From: Microbacterium halotolerans
Lineage (GTDB): Bacteria; Actinomycetota; Actinomycetes; Actinomycetales; Microbacteriaceae
Reading direction: 5' to 3'
Length of the DNA stretch: 64,000 bases
NCBI RefSeq assembly: GCF_003569805.1
Contig: NZ_KZ984051.1
Coordinates: 1,687,953-1,751,952 of the forward strand
How positions within the stretch are numbered: the stretch's first letter is position 1; every line of letters begins with the position of its first letter. The position numbers were made by a program, and so were the translations under genes. Shown here in pieces: positions 1 through 6,929 of the stretch. The notes under the pieces are model-generated. The model saw only the letters and a list, made by a program, of their open reading frames with translations. It ran no database searches and had not been told where the DNA came from.

Positions 1-1
1 G

Positions 2-247
2 TTGGCGGCGGTGCGTCGTCGTGTGCGAGCGCAGATCGACCGGAACGCGCGTGCCGCGTTGGTCCGCATCGGGATCGACGTGGAGGCGGAGGAGCGTGCG
101 GCTCGTGAAGCGCTCGAGCTCGAGAGGCGTCGTGCCGCTGATGCTTCGGCGGAGCAGCTCGGAGCGAGTCTGCGGGCGATGCGAGATAGCTGGGTTCGCA
201 TGGCGGAGGGCATCGCTCGTGGCTTCAACGGGGGTGGTGTGCGATGA
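2..247 (+). CDS. Phage hypothetical protein, 5' end probably outside the window
   Basis: The frame is open from base 2 and its first codon is TTG, so either the gene starts there or its start is missing. The 81 visible residues are rich in Arg, Glu and Ala and look helical, perhaps a coiled coil. The TGA stop overlaps the ATG of the next gene, which suggests translational coupling in the early operon. I do not recognise a family. Confidence 0.5.
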   Translation: MAAVRRRVRAQIDRNARAALVRIGIDVEAEERAAREALELERRRAADASAEQLGASLRAMRDSWVRMAEGIARGFNGGGVR

Positions 248-411
248 CTGACCAGTTGACGCCCGCCGAGATGCGGGAATGCAAAGGCAGGTGGCCGCAT
301 CGATGGCACGTCCGGCAGTTTGGCGGCGTGGCCTGCGGTCGGTGCGGGGCGCCCCGGTCACGCTTTCACATGGTCGCGGGGAAGCCGGAGGTGCGTGATG
401 TCCAGTCCTGA
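244..411 (+). CDS. Small phage protein with possible zinc-binding Cys/His
   Basis: A 55-residue reading frame begins with ATG overlapping the upstream TGA. It contains Cys13, a Trp/His-rich stretch and a CGRC pair at residues 31-34, which could bind zinc. Its end overlaps the next start by 14 bases. The tight packing on both sides is the main argument that it is real. No function is recognised. Confidence 0.55.
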   Translation: MTDQLTPAEMRECKGRWPHRWHVRQFGGVACGRCGAPRSRFHMVAGKPEVRDVQS

Positions 412-679
412 CGAGCTGAGGGCAGCGGCCGACAGCCTGCTCACACGTCCTGAGCCTGGCCGACTGGCGGTCACCGTGGATGCGAGGGATGCGGGCGTGA
501 TGTCGCTCGCCGCCCGTCGCCTGGCCCGCGTGATCGAGCACGTCGAGAGTGAGCGTGTACGCCTGCCTCAGCTGCCGGCGGCGTCGATGTATGCGCAAGG
601 CGAGTTCGACGCGTTCACCGAAGTCGCCCGTATCGCCCGCGGGGAGACCACCAGCCACGAGGAAAGGAGGCGATCATGA
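398..679 (+). CDS. Phage hypothetical protein
   Basis: The protein is 93 residues long. ATG 398 was chosen because GGAGG lies 7 bases upstream; longer in-frame starts would run back through the previous gene. The sequence is mostly helical with Arg and Glu and has no obvious metal or catalytic motif. Its stop overlaps the next gene's start region. It belongs to the early operon of small genes and its role is unknown. Confidence 0.6.
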   Translation: MSSPDELRAAADSLLTRPEPGRLAVTVDARDAGVMSLAARRLARVIEHVESERVRLPQLPAASMYAQGEFDAFTEVARIARGETTSHEERRRS

Positions 680-984
680 TGCGCATAGGAACGACGTTCG
701 GTGGGATCCGTATCCCGCCATCGCTCGACGGCGTGATCGTGGGACGCGATGGCGACAGGCCTGATGCTTGGCGGCTCACGTCGAACATCACTGGTGCGTC
801 CGCCACGGTGCGAACGGCCTACGCCGGTCAGGGCCAGATGAAGCCCTACCGCCTCTTCATCGAGGGCCGCCGGACGCGGTCCTTCGGCTGGCGTCACGCT
901 GCGATCGAGGCGGCTATCGAGGCGCTACTCGCTGGACACCGTGCCGCCGGGGAGACCAACGAGAGGGAGGGCGGCAATGTCTGA
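676..984 (+). CDS. Phage hypothetical protein
   Basis: The protein is 102 residues long. Two ATG codons stand in tandem (676 and 679) after a strong AGGAGG. The sequence reads like a small beta-rich domain followed by a helix. Its end overlaps the next gene by 8 bases. No family is recognised. Confidence 0.6.
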   Translation: MMRIGTTFGGIRIPPSLDGVIVGRDGDRPDAWRLTSNITGASATVRTAYAGQGQMKPYRLFIEGRRTRSFGWRHAAIEAAIEALLAGHRAAGETNEREGGNV

Positions 985-1441
985 TCTGCGAGTGGTGCCG
1001 GTCGATCTCGCGACTGCGAAGGCATTCGTCACTGCGCATCATCGTCATCACGAGCCGCCTGTGGGGCACAAGTTCAGTGTCGGCGTCGCACGTGGTGATC
1101 AGCTGGTCGGTGTCGCGATCGTGGGTCGTCCGGTGTCTCGCGTGATCCAGGCCGAAGCTCGCACGCTCGAAGTGATCCGCACGGCGACGGACGGCACGCA
1201 CAACGCGAACTCGATGCTCTATGGGGCAGCACGTCGCGCCGCGTTCGCGCTCGGCTATGACTGCCTCATCACGTACACGCAGGAGGGCGAGACGGGCGCG
1301 AGTCTCCGTGCTGCCGGGTATCGCGTGATCGCGCAGCGTCCGCCCCGGAAGGGCTGGGATACGCCGTCTAGACCGCGAGAGGACCGCGGCGATTACGTCG
1401 CGCGGACGCTGTGGGAGACCAACGAGAGGGAGAAGCCATGA
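977..1441 (+). CDS. XF1762-family protein (GNAT-like)
   Basis: The protein is 154 residues long, starting at ATG 977 after GGGAGG. It carries the features I associate with the phage XF1762 family: AHHRHHEPPVGHKFSVGV near the N-terminus, then LVGVAIVGRPVSR, a TLEV strand, ATDGTHNANSMLYGAA and an ITYT..E.GASLRAAGY block. The family resembles GNAT acyltransferases in layout. Its substrate is, to my knowledge, not established, and a DNA-modification or nucleotide role is only a guess. It lies in the early operon with a 4-base overlap to the next gene. Confidence 0.8.
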   Translation: MSDLRVVPVDLATAKAFVTAHHRHHEPPVGHKFSVGVARGDQLVGVAIVGRPVSRVIQAEARTLEVIRTATDGTHNANSMLYGAARRAAFALGYDCLITYTQEGETGASLRAAGYRVIAQRPPRKGWDTPSRPREDRGDYVARTLWETNEREKP

Positions 1442-1677
1442 TCATCGAGCAAGTGCCGCTTCGCGATCGAGTCTGGGACGCGATCACCGAGAGCCTTGTG
1501 CCTGCCGCTGTCCAGTCGCCTGAGGACGAGATCGCCACGCATGTTGTCCCGCATGACGCGGACGGTGCTCTGTATTGCATCGAAGGAGTCCTCGACATAG
1601 GCGTGCTCGTGTCTGCAGTCGTGGATGAGATCTGGGACGACCACGAGAGGGAGAGCAATGGGGACCGTGGAGACTGA
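1438..1677 (+). CDS. Phage hypothetical protein, acidic
   Basis: The protein is 79 residues long. Its ATG overlaps the preceding TGA (ATGA). The composition is acidic with several hydrophobic segments and no Cys or His cluster. It overlaps the next gene by 20 bases. I recognise no family, and support comes from operon packing and GC-rich third positions. Confidence 0.55.
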   Translation: MIIEQVPLRDRVWDAITESLVPAAVQSPEDEIATHVVPHDADGALYCIEGVLDIGVLVSAVVDEIWDDHERESNGDRGD

Positions 1678-1954
1678 GGCATTCCTGCTGGTTGATCCCG
1701 TGCAGGACTACGAAGAAACGCTGACCATTCTCGGGGTGTACGGGTCGTTGGACGCCGCGAAGGAAGCACTCGCCCGGCTGCGTGAGGTATTGGTCCGAGA
1801 GGTCGGCATATATGGGCACAGCAAGCTGCGCCGGGATAGCGAGGTCCAGCACTGGCGGGGCGATCAGCTCCTCGAGTCGTGGACGTACACGCCACCTGAG
1901 TCCAAGGACCCGGACGTCGGGTGGAGCGATGCATGGAGGTGGGGCAATGCCTGA
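1658..1954 (+). CDS. Phage hypothetical protein
   Basis: The protein is 98 residues long, starting at ATG 1658 behind GAGAGGGAGAG. The N-terminal half looks like a beta-alpha-beta fold (FLLVDPVQDY, then ILGVYGSLDAAKEAL), and the C-terminus is Trp-rich. It overlaps the next gene by 8 bases. The function is unknown. Confidence 0.6.
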   Translation: MGTVETEAFLLVDPVQDYEETLTILGVYGSLDAAKEALARLREVLVREVGIYGHSKLRRDSEVQHWRGDQLLESWTYTPPESKDPDVGWSDAWRWGNA

Positions 1955-2306
1955 GCGTATCCAGCTGTCACGCAAGCGGGGCTGGCGGAAGCCGGAGAAC
2001 ACGATCGTGGTCGCGCGGCCTGGTCGATGGGGCAACCCGGTGCTGATCCACCCCGTGAGGCCGTCAGGGCCGTTCGACATCTATCACGGCGATGTCGGCT
2101 TCATCGGGCAGGTGACTGGCATGGAACTCGCGCGCGAGAAGGCGGTCGAGGCGTTCCGTCGGATCGTTGACGGGTCTCCGGAGATGCGCGCCGAGATCCT
2201 GGCGGAGCTGGCTGGGAAGAATCTCGCGTGCTGGTGTCCGCTGGACCAGCCGTGCCATGCAGACGTGCTGCTCGAGCTCGCGAACACGGAGCCCGGCGAT
2301 GACTGA
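1947..2306 (+). CDS. DUF4326-family phage protein
   Basis: The protein is 119 residues long. It shows the DUF4326 signature: an N-terminal RIQLSRKRGWRKPENTIVVA, then RPGRWGNPV, a helix that includes EKAVEAFRRIV, and a C-terminal GKNLACWCPLDQPCHADVLL. The Cys/His cluster at the end may bind a metal. The family is widespread in phages and its function is not known. ATG 1947 was chosen because it follows GGTGGGG and overlaps the previous gene by 8 bases. Confidence 0.85.
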   Translation: MPERIQLSRKRGWRKPENTIVVARPGRWGNPVLIHPVRPSGPFDIYHGDVGFIGQVTGMELAREKAVEAFRRIVDGSPEMRAEILAELAGKNLACWCPLDQPCHADVLLELANTEPGDD

Positions 2307-2412
2307 GGGGATCTGGGTACACGCGCTGTTGGTCGCTGGGGTCGGCACGTACAACGCGGCATGGTTCGGCATCGGCGCGTGGTGGGCGACACGACACCGG
2401 AGGAGGTCCTGA
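2299..2412 (+). CDS. Tiny membrane protein
   Basis: A 37-residue frame overlaps the previous stop (ATG 2299, upstream TGA 2304-2306). It holds one hydrophobic segment (roughly residues 7-29, rich in Val, Ala, Gly and Trp) and a basic RHRRR tail, as in a single-pass membrane protein with its C-terminus inside. Its stop shares a base with the next start. Confidence 0.5.
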   Translation: MTEGIWVHALLVAGVGTYNAAWFGIGAWWATRHRRRS

Positions 2413-2681
2413 TGCCGGTGGACGACGAGACCCGTGAGGCTGCGAAGGCGGATCTGGATCGCGCGATCAAGGCGTACTTCGGGGTGATTGAGCCGGACAC
2501 GTATGTGGACGCGTGGGTGTTGGTGACGCACAAGCGTCGGCCGGAGTGGGAGCAGGCTGGGCAGAGCGTGGTCGGGACGACGACGCCGCCTCAGGCGTGG
2601 CCTCTGACGCGTGGCCTGTTGGACATTGCGTTGACGGAGGACCGCGACGATCAGAGTGTCAGGGATGGGGAGGACGACTGA
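2412..2681 (+). CDS. Phage hypothetical protein
   Basis: The protein is 89 residues long. ATG 2412 follows AGGAGG at good spacing. The first half is a charged helix, followed by WVLVTHKRRPEWEQAGQ, which resembles small phage proteins found near replication genes. It shares its last base with the following ATG. No function is assigned. Confidence 0.6.
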   Translation: MPVDDETREAAKADLDRAIKAYFGVIEPDTYVDAWVLVTHKRRPEWEQAGQSVVGTTTPPQAWPLTRGLLDIALTEDRDDQSVRDGEDD

Positions 2682-2980
2682 TGGTGATCGTTCTGGCGAC
2701 ATCGATCAAGGATGGCCGGGCGGCGGTCGACCGGATGCTGGTCAAGCCCCCGAGCGTGCACATCGTCACGCCACGGAATCTCCCGAGCGTCCGCGGCCGA
2801 TCGACGACGCACATGTTCGCGACGCCCGACTTCTGGGACCTCCCCGAAGCGCGCCGAGCGAACATCATCCGCTGCGCGATCCCCGCGCTCACCACTTCCT
2901 ACTGCGAGCGCTGCAAGCACTTCTGGGCTGGGGCGGTCGCCGAGATCGAGGCTCGCGCTCGCCGTGGGGGTGAGGGCTGA
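2681..2980 (+). CDS. Phage hypothetical protein with Cys pair
   Basis: The protein is 99 residues long. ATG 2681 overlaps the upstream stop. It begins with a hydrophobic strand (MVIVLATS) and later has a YCERCKHFW segment that could form half of a zinc site. The final base is shared with the next ATG. Its role is unknown. Confidence 0.6.
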   Translation: MVIVLATSIKDGRAAVDRMLVKPPSVHIVTPRNLPSVRGRSTTHMFATPDFWDLPEARRANIIRCAIPALTTSYCERCKHFWAGAVAEIEARARRGGEG

Positions 2981-4299
2981 TGGGGGTGTTGATCGATCTG
3001 TCTGGGGAGCGTTTCGGCCGGTTGACGGCGGTGAAGCGATTGCCGGATGCCGTGTCGGCGAGCGGTAGCCGGCAGCCGGCGTGGGGATGCGTGTGTGACT
3101 GTGGGCGTCGCACGGTCGAGCAGGGGCGTGCTCTGCGGGCGGGCCGGGCGTTGTCGTGTCGGCAGTGTGTGCGTGACCCGAGTCGGATGCTGCGGTACGG
3201 CACGACGTACATGGTGTGGTGGCCGACTCTGGGGATTCTGAAGGTCGGTCGCGCGTTCCGTGGGATGCGTCTGGAGATGATGCGGCAGACCGGAGCCGTT
3301 GTGCTGCTGGATGCCCGAGGCACGGACGCGTCGTGGGAGCGTGCTGGGCTGCGTGCGCTGCGGAGGCTATTCGATCCGGCGTTCACGGGGCCGAGTGGGA
3401 CTGGGGCGCATCGAGCTGATCGGATCCTCTATCGAGGACGTGGATGGCGGGAGTGCTTCTTCGTCGAGGAGGAGGATCTGCAGCTCGCGTACGACGTGTG
3501 CTTGAGGGCGATGCTGCGAGAAGGGAATGATTTTGGAGAGAACCCACCTGCCACCGCCACCTGGCGGCGAGCACTCCGCGGCGTCCAGCGTGCTCGGGCT
3601 GCCCGTCGCGGCCGCACCGACTGCGCTGGGCCTACAGGCCCTCGCGGGCCGGCTGGGGCTGTTGGAGCTCGACGCGGAGCGGATCGGACTGAGGCTGTAT
3701 CCGGGCGAGTCGGTGACGACATCGGCGGAGCGTGTGGTGCTGCACGTCTTGATGCTCGAGGAAGCGGGGTTCCTGCTGACGTGGGCACAGGACGGCCGGG
3801 AGTGGTTGCGTCTGCTGGACGGCGGCGGTGCGCCGTCGGCGCGCGGACGGGCCCCGTGGGGGACTGTTCAGGACAGCTCGGTGCCCGCCGGTCCGGTCGC
3901 ATTTTCAATGGCTGGGGAGAGGGAGAGAGAGGAAGCACGCGCACGAGCGCGCGAGCGCGCACGAGCACGGGCAGACGAGGAAGAACGGATGCGGGAGGGG
4001 CGCTGGGCGGCGTGGGAGGCCGAGTATGTGCGCCGGAAGCCCGCTCGCCCGTCTCGCCCGGCCGTGTTGGAAGCTCCGCCCATGGGGTGCCCGGATCATC
4101 CGCACGGTTCGCTGGATCCGTGCGGGCCGTGCGGCACGGCAATGGAGCGCCGCCGGGAGTTCCTGGCGCGGCAGAAGTACACCGAGCAGCTGGCGGTGTT
4201 CGAGGAGCACCTGGAGGACGAGCCGTGGGATCCGGACGAGCCGTTCTGACGCAGGAGATGTCTTGCCAGGAGCCCAGGGTGGCATCGTGCTTGATCTGA
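2980..4299 (+). CDS. AP2-like/zinc-finger plus GIY-YIG-like nuclease, frame runs on past its likely end
   Basis: Residues 1-70 have the DLSGERFGRLTAVKRL start and WGCVCDCG ... CRQC pattern of phage AP2 or homing-nuclease DNA-binding modules. Residues 70-185 (YMVWWPTLGILKVGRA, WERAGLRALRRLF, then WRECFFV) resemble GIY-YIG-type nucleases. From about codon 185 the frame continues without a stop to 4299 across the whole of the next gene, and this tail is Arg/Gly/Ala-rich like an out-of-frame read. A lost base near 3526 could have removed a TGA that overlapped the next ATG. The N-terminal 180 residues are probably the real product. Confidence 0.55.
   Translation: MGVLIDLSGERFGRLTAVKRLPDAVSASGSRQPAWGCVCDCGRRTVEQGRALRAGRALSCRQCVRDPSRMLRYGTTYMVWWPTLGILKVGRAFRGMRLEMMRQTGAVVLLDARGTDASWERAGLRALRRLFDPAFTGPSGTGAHRADRILYRGRGWRECFFVEEEDLQLAYDVCLRAMLREGNDFGENPPATATWRRALRGVQRARAARRGRTDCAGPTGPRGPAGAVGARRGADRTEAVSGRVGDDIGGACGAARLDARGSGVPADVGTGRPGVVASAGRRRCAVGARTGPVGDCSGQLGARRSGRIFNGWGEGERGSTRTSARARTSTGRRGRTDAGGALGGVGGRVCAPEARSPVSPGRVGSSAHGVPGSSARFAGSVRAVRHGNGAPPGVPGAAEVHRAAGGVRGAPGGRAVGSGRAVLTQEMSCQEPRVASCLI
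3527..4249 (+). CDS. Winged-helix-like replication protein with Cys/His finger
   Basis: The protein is 240 residues long. The N-terminal half resembles a phage winged-helix domain (LHVLMLEEAGFLLTWAQDG followed by EWLRLL). The middle is a long Arg/Glu/Ala helix. The C-terminus has CPDHPHGSLDPCGPCGTA, a finger typical of actinophage replisome-organiser or helicase-loader proteins. GC-rich third positions support this frame over the overlapping one. It lies inside the run-on frame of the upstream gene. A replication role is inferred, not shown. Confidence 0.7.
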   Translation: MILERTHLPPPPGGEHSAASSVLGLPVAAAPTALGLQALAGRLGLLELDAERIGLRLYPGESVTTSAERVVLHVLMLEEAGFLLTWAQDGREWLRLLDGGGAPSARGRAPWGTVQDSSVPAGPVAFSMAGEREREEARARARERARARADEEERMREGRWAAWEAEYVRRKPARPSRPAVLEAPPMGCPDHPHGSLDPCGPCGTAMERRREFLARQKYTEQLAVFEEHLEDEPWDPDEPF

Positions 4300-4919
4300 T
4301 GCCGTTGGACCCGGAGTGGGTCGAGTGGGGCGCTCGGTATCGCTGGCATGTCGACCAGCTGCCAGCGCTGTTCGAGGCCTTGCGTGAGATGCGAGTGCCG
4401 TCGATGACGGCTCGTACCGATGTGGAACGGGTAGCGGGCTCGAGCGCGGAAGGGCCTCCGGTGCCGTTGCAGGTCGGGCCTGTCGATGTCGTCGACGAGC
4501 TGTGGGCAGTCGTGGTCGAGTACGTTGACGAGGTTGCCGAGCTGATCGGGCATGCGCCGCCGCAGGTCGTGGCTCGAGCATGGCGGCGGCGGGGTGTGCC
4601 TGCGGGTGTGCGACCGCTGTCCGAGGGCGTCGCCGTGAGGCGTGCTGCACACGAGGTGACGAACTGGTTGATCATCCACCTCGAGGCGATCGCCGTTCAC
4701 AGCCAGCTCGCGGACAGCGAGGACCACCTGTTTGAGCTCATTCGCAAGCACCGGTCGCGCTACGTGGCGGAACGTACTCGGGCGCGGCGTCGCGTGTGCC
4801 CTGTATGCGAGGAGCGTTCCGTGGTCGTGGAATGGGCGATGCTCGCAGGAGCGGACGAGGCTGAAGGCATCGGGCGATGCACGTCGTGCGGCACGGGATT
4901 CCGGCGGGAAGCATCGTGA
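4263..4919 (+). CDS. Phage zinc-ribbon protein
   Basis: The protein has about 218 residues. TTG 4263 was chosen because AGGAG lies 6 bases upstream; GTG 4287 is an alternative. Most of the protein is helical. The C-terminal region has CPVCEERSVVVEW and a later GRCTSCGTGF, together a four-Cys zinc ribbon. Such proteins often precede a small HTH protein in actinophage early regions, as here. The stop overlaps the next GTG. The function is unknown. Confidence 0.65.
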   Translation: MPGAQGGIVLDLMPLDPEWVEWGARYRWHVDQLPALFEALREMRVPSMTARTDVERVAGSSAEGPPVPLQVGPVDVVDELWAVVVEYVDEVAELIGHAPPQVVARAWRRRGVPAGVRPLSEGVAVRRAAHEVTNWLIIHLEAIAVHSQLADSEDHLFELIRKHRSRYVAERTRARRRVCPVCEERSVVVEWAMLAGADEAEGIGRCTSCGTGFRREAS

Positions 4920-5119
4920 CGTGGCGTCCACGGTGGCTTACATACGACGAGGCGGCAAGGCGCGCCGGGGTCAGCGCATGGACGGTGCAGGAGTGGCGCC
5001 GTGCGGACATGCCGATGACCACGGACAAGGCGGGTCGTCGAGTGGTACGTGAGGACGTGCTGCTCGAATGGAAGGTCCGACGCCTGCGTGCGAATCCGGC
5101 ACGCTCTCGCAAGCGATAG
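4916..5119 (+). CDS. Small HTH (MerR/excisionase-type) DNA-binding protein
   Basis: The protein is 67 residues long, starting at GTG 4916, which overlaps the upstream TGA. WLTYDEAARRAGVSAWTVQEW is a helix-turn-helix of the MerR/excisionase superfamily, followed by a wing with RVVREDVLLEW. It is the last gene of the early operon, directly before two hairpins. It could be a recombination directionality factor or a transcription regulator. It is far from the integrase gene in the prophage, so an excisionase role is only a suggestion. Confidence 0.75.
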   Translation: MTWRPRWLTYDEAARRAGVSAWTVQEWRRADMPMTTDKAGRRVVREDVLLEWKVRRLRANPARSRKR

Positions 5120-5163
5120 GGGGTGTCGTGTCGCAGTTGCATTCGCCACGATCCACCCCCTAT
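5116..5163 (+). terminator. Hairpin at end of early operon
   Basis: ATAGGGGGTG (5116-5125) pairs with CACCCCCTAT (5154-5163), with an inner TCGTG/CACGA pair, and TGTTT follows. It overlaps the stop codon of the HTH gene. It probably ends early transcription. Confidence 0.65.
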
Positions 5164-5189
5164 TGTTTACGGTAGAGAATAAGAGTGTC

Positions 5190-5226
5190 AGCCCCCGGGG
5201 TAGCGCAAGCTATCCGGGGGCTTTCT
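5190..5226 (+). terminator. Second hairpin terminator with TTTCT tail
   Basis: AGCCCCCG at 5190 pairs with CGGGGGCT ending at 5222, with an inner GGTAGC/GCTATC stem and a GCAA loop, followed by TTTCTC. It is the first of a family of similar hairpins ending in GGGGCTTTCT that recurs between the late gene blocks. Confidence 0.7.
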
Positions 5227-5282
5227 CATGCACCCCGGGGCTGTTGTATACCTGCCGGGGTATGGTCTTCGGGAGGCTGCCG

Positions 5283-5666
5283 ATGGGGCGTGCTGTTCCG
5301 GCTCCCAATGCGAATGGTCATCGTCGCCGGCAGGTGAGGATTCGAGTACTCGCAGAGGAATCCACTTGTGCACTGTGTGATCAGGCTGTGGATAAGTCGC
5401 TGTCGTTCTTGCCAGGTCAGCATGGCGCGAAGTGCCGCGACCGTGAGTGCAGTGGCTGCGTGCCGCATCCGCTGCGCGCTGAGGTTGACGAAGATCTGCC
5501 TCGTTCGCGTGGTGGATCGGCCACGGACCGCGCCAACTGCCGCCTGATGCACCGTGAGTGCAATCGCTGGAAGGGCAAGATGACGCTGACAGAGGCGCGC
5601 GCGAAGCGCGCCGGTGTGAGCATGTCGAGTGTTCCGCTGGTGATCACAAACCTGGTGCGGTGGTAA
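5283..5666 (+). CDS. HNH endonuclease
   Basis: The protein is 127 residues long. ATG 5283 follows GGGAGG; ATG 5262 is a longer alternative. It has CALCDQAVD, an EVDEDLPRSRGG motif with the metal-side acid and Arg, and CRLMHRECNRWKG with the His and Asn of an HNH site. HNH genes lie directly upstream of terminase in many siphoviruses, where the nuclease helps terminase cut genome ends. The position here, before primase-like and terminase genes, fits that role. Confidence 0.9.
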   Translation: MGRAVPAPNANGHRRRQVRIRVLAEESTCALCDQAVDKSLSFLPGQHGAKCRDRECSGCVPHPLRAEVDEDLPRSRGGSATDRANCRLMHRECNRWKGKMTLTEARAKRAGVSMSSVPLVITNLVRW

Positions 5667-5779
5667 CCGAAGCGGTGAGTGACGGCCGGGTCGGGTCGGC
5701 GCCGGCACCCAGGGGGGGCACCCCCTCCCCGCCGCCCCCAAGGCAACCCCGCCGGATAGGGCCGATCTCTCCTCGGTGA

Positions 5780-5811
5780 TTTCCTCAATGCCGTGAAATG
5801 TATTGAGGAAA
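5780..5811. repeat. 10-bp inverted repeat upstream of the terminase block
   Basis: TTTCCTCAAT (5780-5789) and ATTGAGGAAA (5802-5811) are perfect inverted arms around a 12-base loop. The site lies in the roughly 300-base gap (5667-5967) between the HNH gene and the primase-like gene. It could be an operator, a protein-binding site for packaging, or a leftward terminator (A-run at its right side). No gene is seen in this gap. Confidence 0.5.
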
Positions 5812-5934
5812 AAAGCGCAGTAGTATCTCTCGCGGCCCATTGCATTCGTGATGGGGGCAGATGGTCTCGGCGACTTTCTGGGGAGTCTGTGCGGAGGGCG
5901 TTCTGAGGGCATCCTGAGAACCGCGGAATCATGC

Positions 5935-5968
5935 GGATTATCCGTAACACGCTGGTAGAATTGAGGCA
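5935..5968 (+). promoter_or_regulatory. Probable leaderless promoter of the packaging operon
   Basis: TAGAAT at 5956-5961 is a good -10 element whose start point would fall at or next to ATG 5968. No ribosome-binding site at normal spacing precedes that ATG. No clear -35 box is visible. Confidence 0.5.
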
Positions 5969-6477
5969 TGGATTTCGGGGCGTGTGAGTTTTGCGGGGCC
6001 GGGTTAGCGTTGATGCGTCGCGGTGCTCGCTTTTGCAGCTCGAAATGCCGAGTGTATTTCCACCGTAATTACCGTCGAATACCTCGCCAGATGACTGATC
6101 GGGCTGCGTGGGTGCGTGCGGTTGGGAAGCGGCCGGTCACGGTGACCGGGGCGCCGGCCTCGACGACGAAGCGTGCGACGTGGGCGCCGTTCCGTGCCGT
6201 GGCGACATCGTCGGTCGGTGACGGCTACGGGATCATGCTCGGCGATGGCATCGGCGCGTACGACCTGGACCACGTCACTGACGACGAGGCGCGATTGCTG
6301 CTGTCGCAGATTCCGGAGCGGGTGCTGTTCGTCGAGCGGTCGATGTCCGGCGACGGCGTGCACGTCTTCGTCGAAGCTCCGGAAGGGCCGGGGACGAAGA
6401 AGTGGGCGGGACGCCATGAGCGCTACACCCGCGCGAGATTCATCCGGATGACGGGAGACCGACTCTCCCTCGCATGA
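5968..6477 (+). CDS. Small primase/polymerase-like protein with zinc finger
   Basis: The protein is 169 residues long. The N-terminus has CEFCGAGL ... FCSSKCRVYFHRN, a four-Cys finger. The rest resembles part of the bifunctional primase-polymerase N-terminal domain: GYGIMLGDGIGAYDLDHV (acidic pair) and later VERSMSGDGVHVFVEAPEG. It is much shorter than full PrimPol replication proteins, so it may be a stand-alone minimal or degenerate version. It lies between HNH and terminase, an unusual place for a primase. Leaderless translation is likely. Confidence 0.6.
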   Translation: MDFGACEFCGAGLALMRRGARFCSSKCRVYFHRNYRRIPRQMTDRAAWVRAVGKRPVTVTGAPASTTKRATWAPFRAVATSSVGDGYGIMLGDGIGAYDLDHVTDDEARLLLSQIPERVLFVERSMSGDGVHVFVEAPEGPGTKKWAGRHERYTRARFIRMTGDRLSLA

Positions 6478-6500
6478 CCTGCCGGTAGGAGGTGACCACG

Positions 6501-6929
6501 ATGAAGTGCGCCACCTGCCGGAAGCCGCTGGGCACCAGCGACCGCCGCGTGAAGTACTGCTCGGAGTTCTGCAAGGCGAACAAGCCGGCACCGAAGCGGA
6601 AGCTGCGTGCCGTCGGTGCCGACGAACGTCCGGTCGATCCCGAAGCCATGGTCCCGGACCCCGATCAGGACCCGCACACTGAACCGCGCACGCTCACCGT
6701 GGATGACGCCGCGCGCGAAGGAACTGACCTCGAGTTCCTCATGGCCATCCGAGATCGCCTCGCTGATGCCGTCGCCGACGAGACATGTCCTCCCCGCGAG
6801 CTCGCCGCGCTGACGCGTCGCCTCGAAGAGAACCGGAAGCAGATCAACGCCGAGAAGGCGCGTCTGCGCGAGGAGGGCGAGGATGACGAGCACGCCGACG
6901 ACGAGAGGTGGGACGCGGACGCCGTCTAA
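6501..6929 (+). CDS. Terminase small subunit
   Basis: The protein is 142 residues long. ATG 6501 has AGGAGG 8 bases upstream. It opens with a CATCRKPLG ... YCSEFCKAN zinc finger, followed by an acidic linker and a C-terminal helix pair (FLMAIRDRLADAV and ELAALTRRLEENRKQI) typical of actinophage small terminases. It overlaps the large subunit by 47 bases. The small subunit would recognise phage DNA and recruit the large subunit. Confidence 0.75.
   Translation: MKCATCRKPLGTSDRRVKYCSEFCKANKPAPKRKLRAVGADERPVDPEAMVPDPDQDPHTEPRTLTVDDAAREGTDLEFLMAIRDRLADAVADETCPPRELAALTRRLEENRKQINAEKARLREEGEDDEHADDERWDADAV

Noticed and set aside
3828..4299. Long Arg-rich and Gly-rich frames overlapping 3527-4249
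   Set aside because: They read like shifted versions of the winged-helix gene; its own frame has GC-rich third positions and a C-terminal finger.
4916..5119. Calling the small HTH protein the excisionase outright
   Set aside because: The helix-turn-helix is clear, but it lies 25 kb from the integrase gene in the prophage map and could equally be a regulator.
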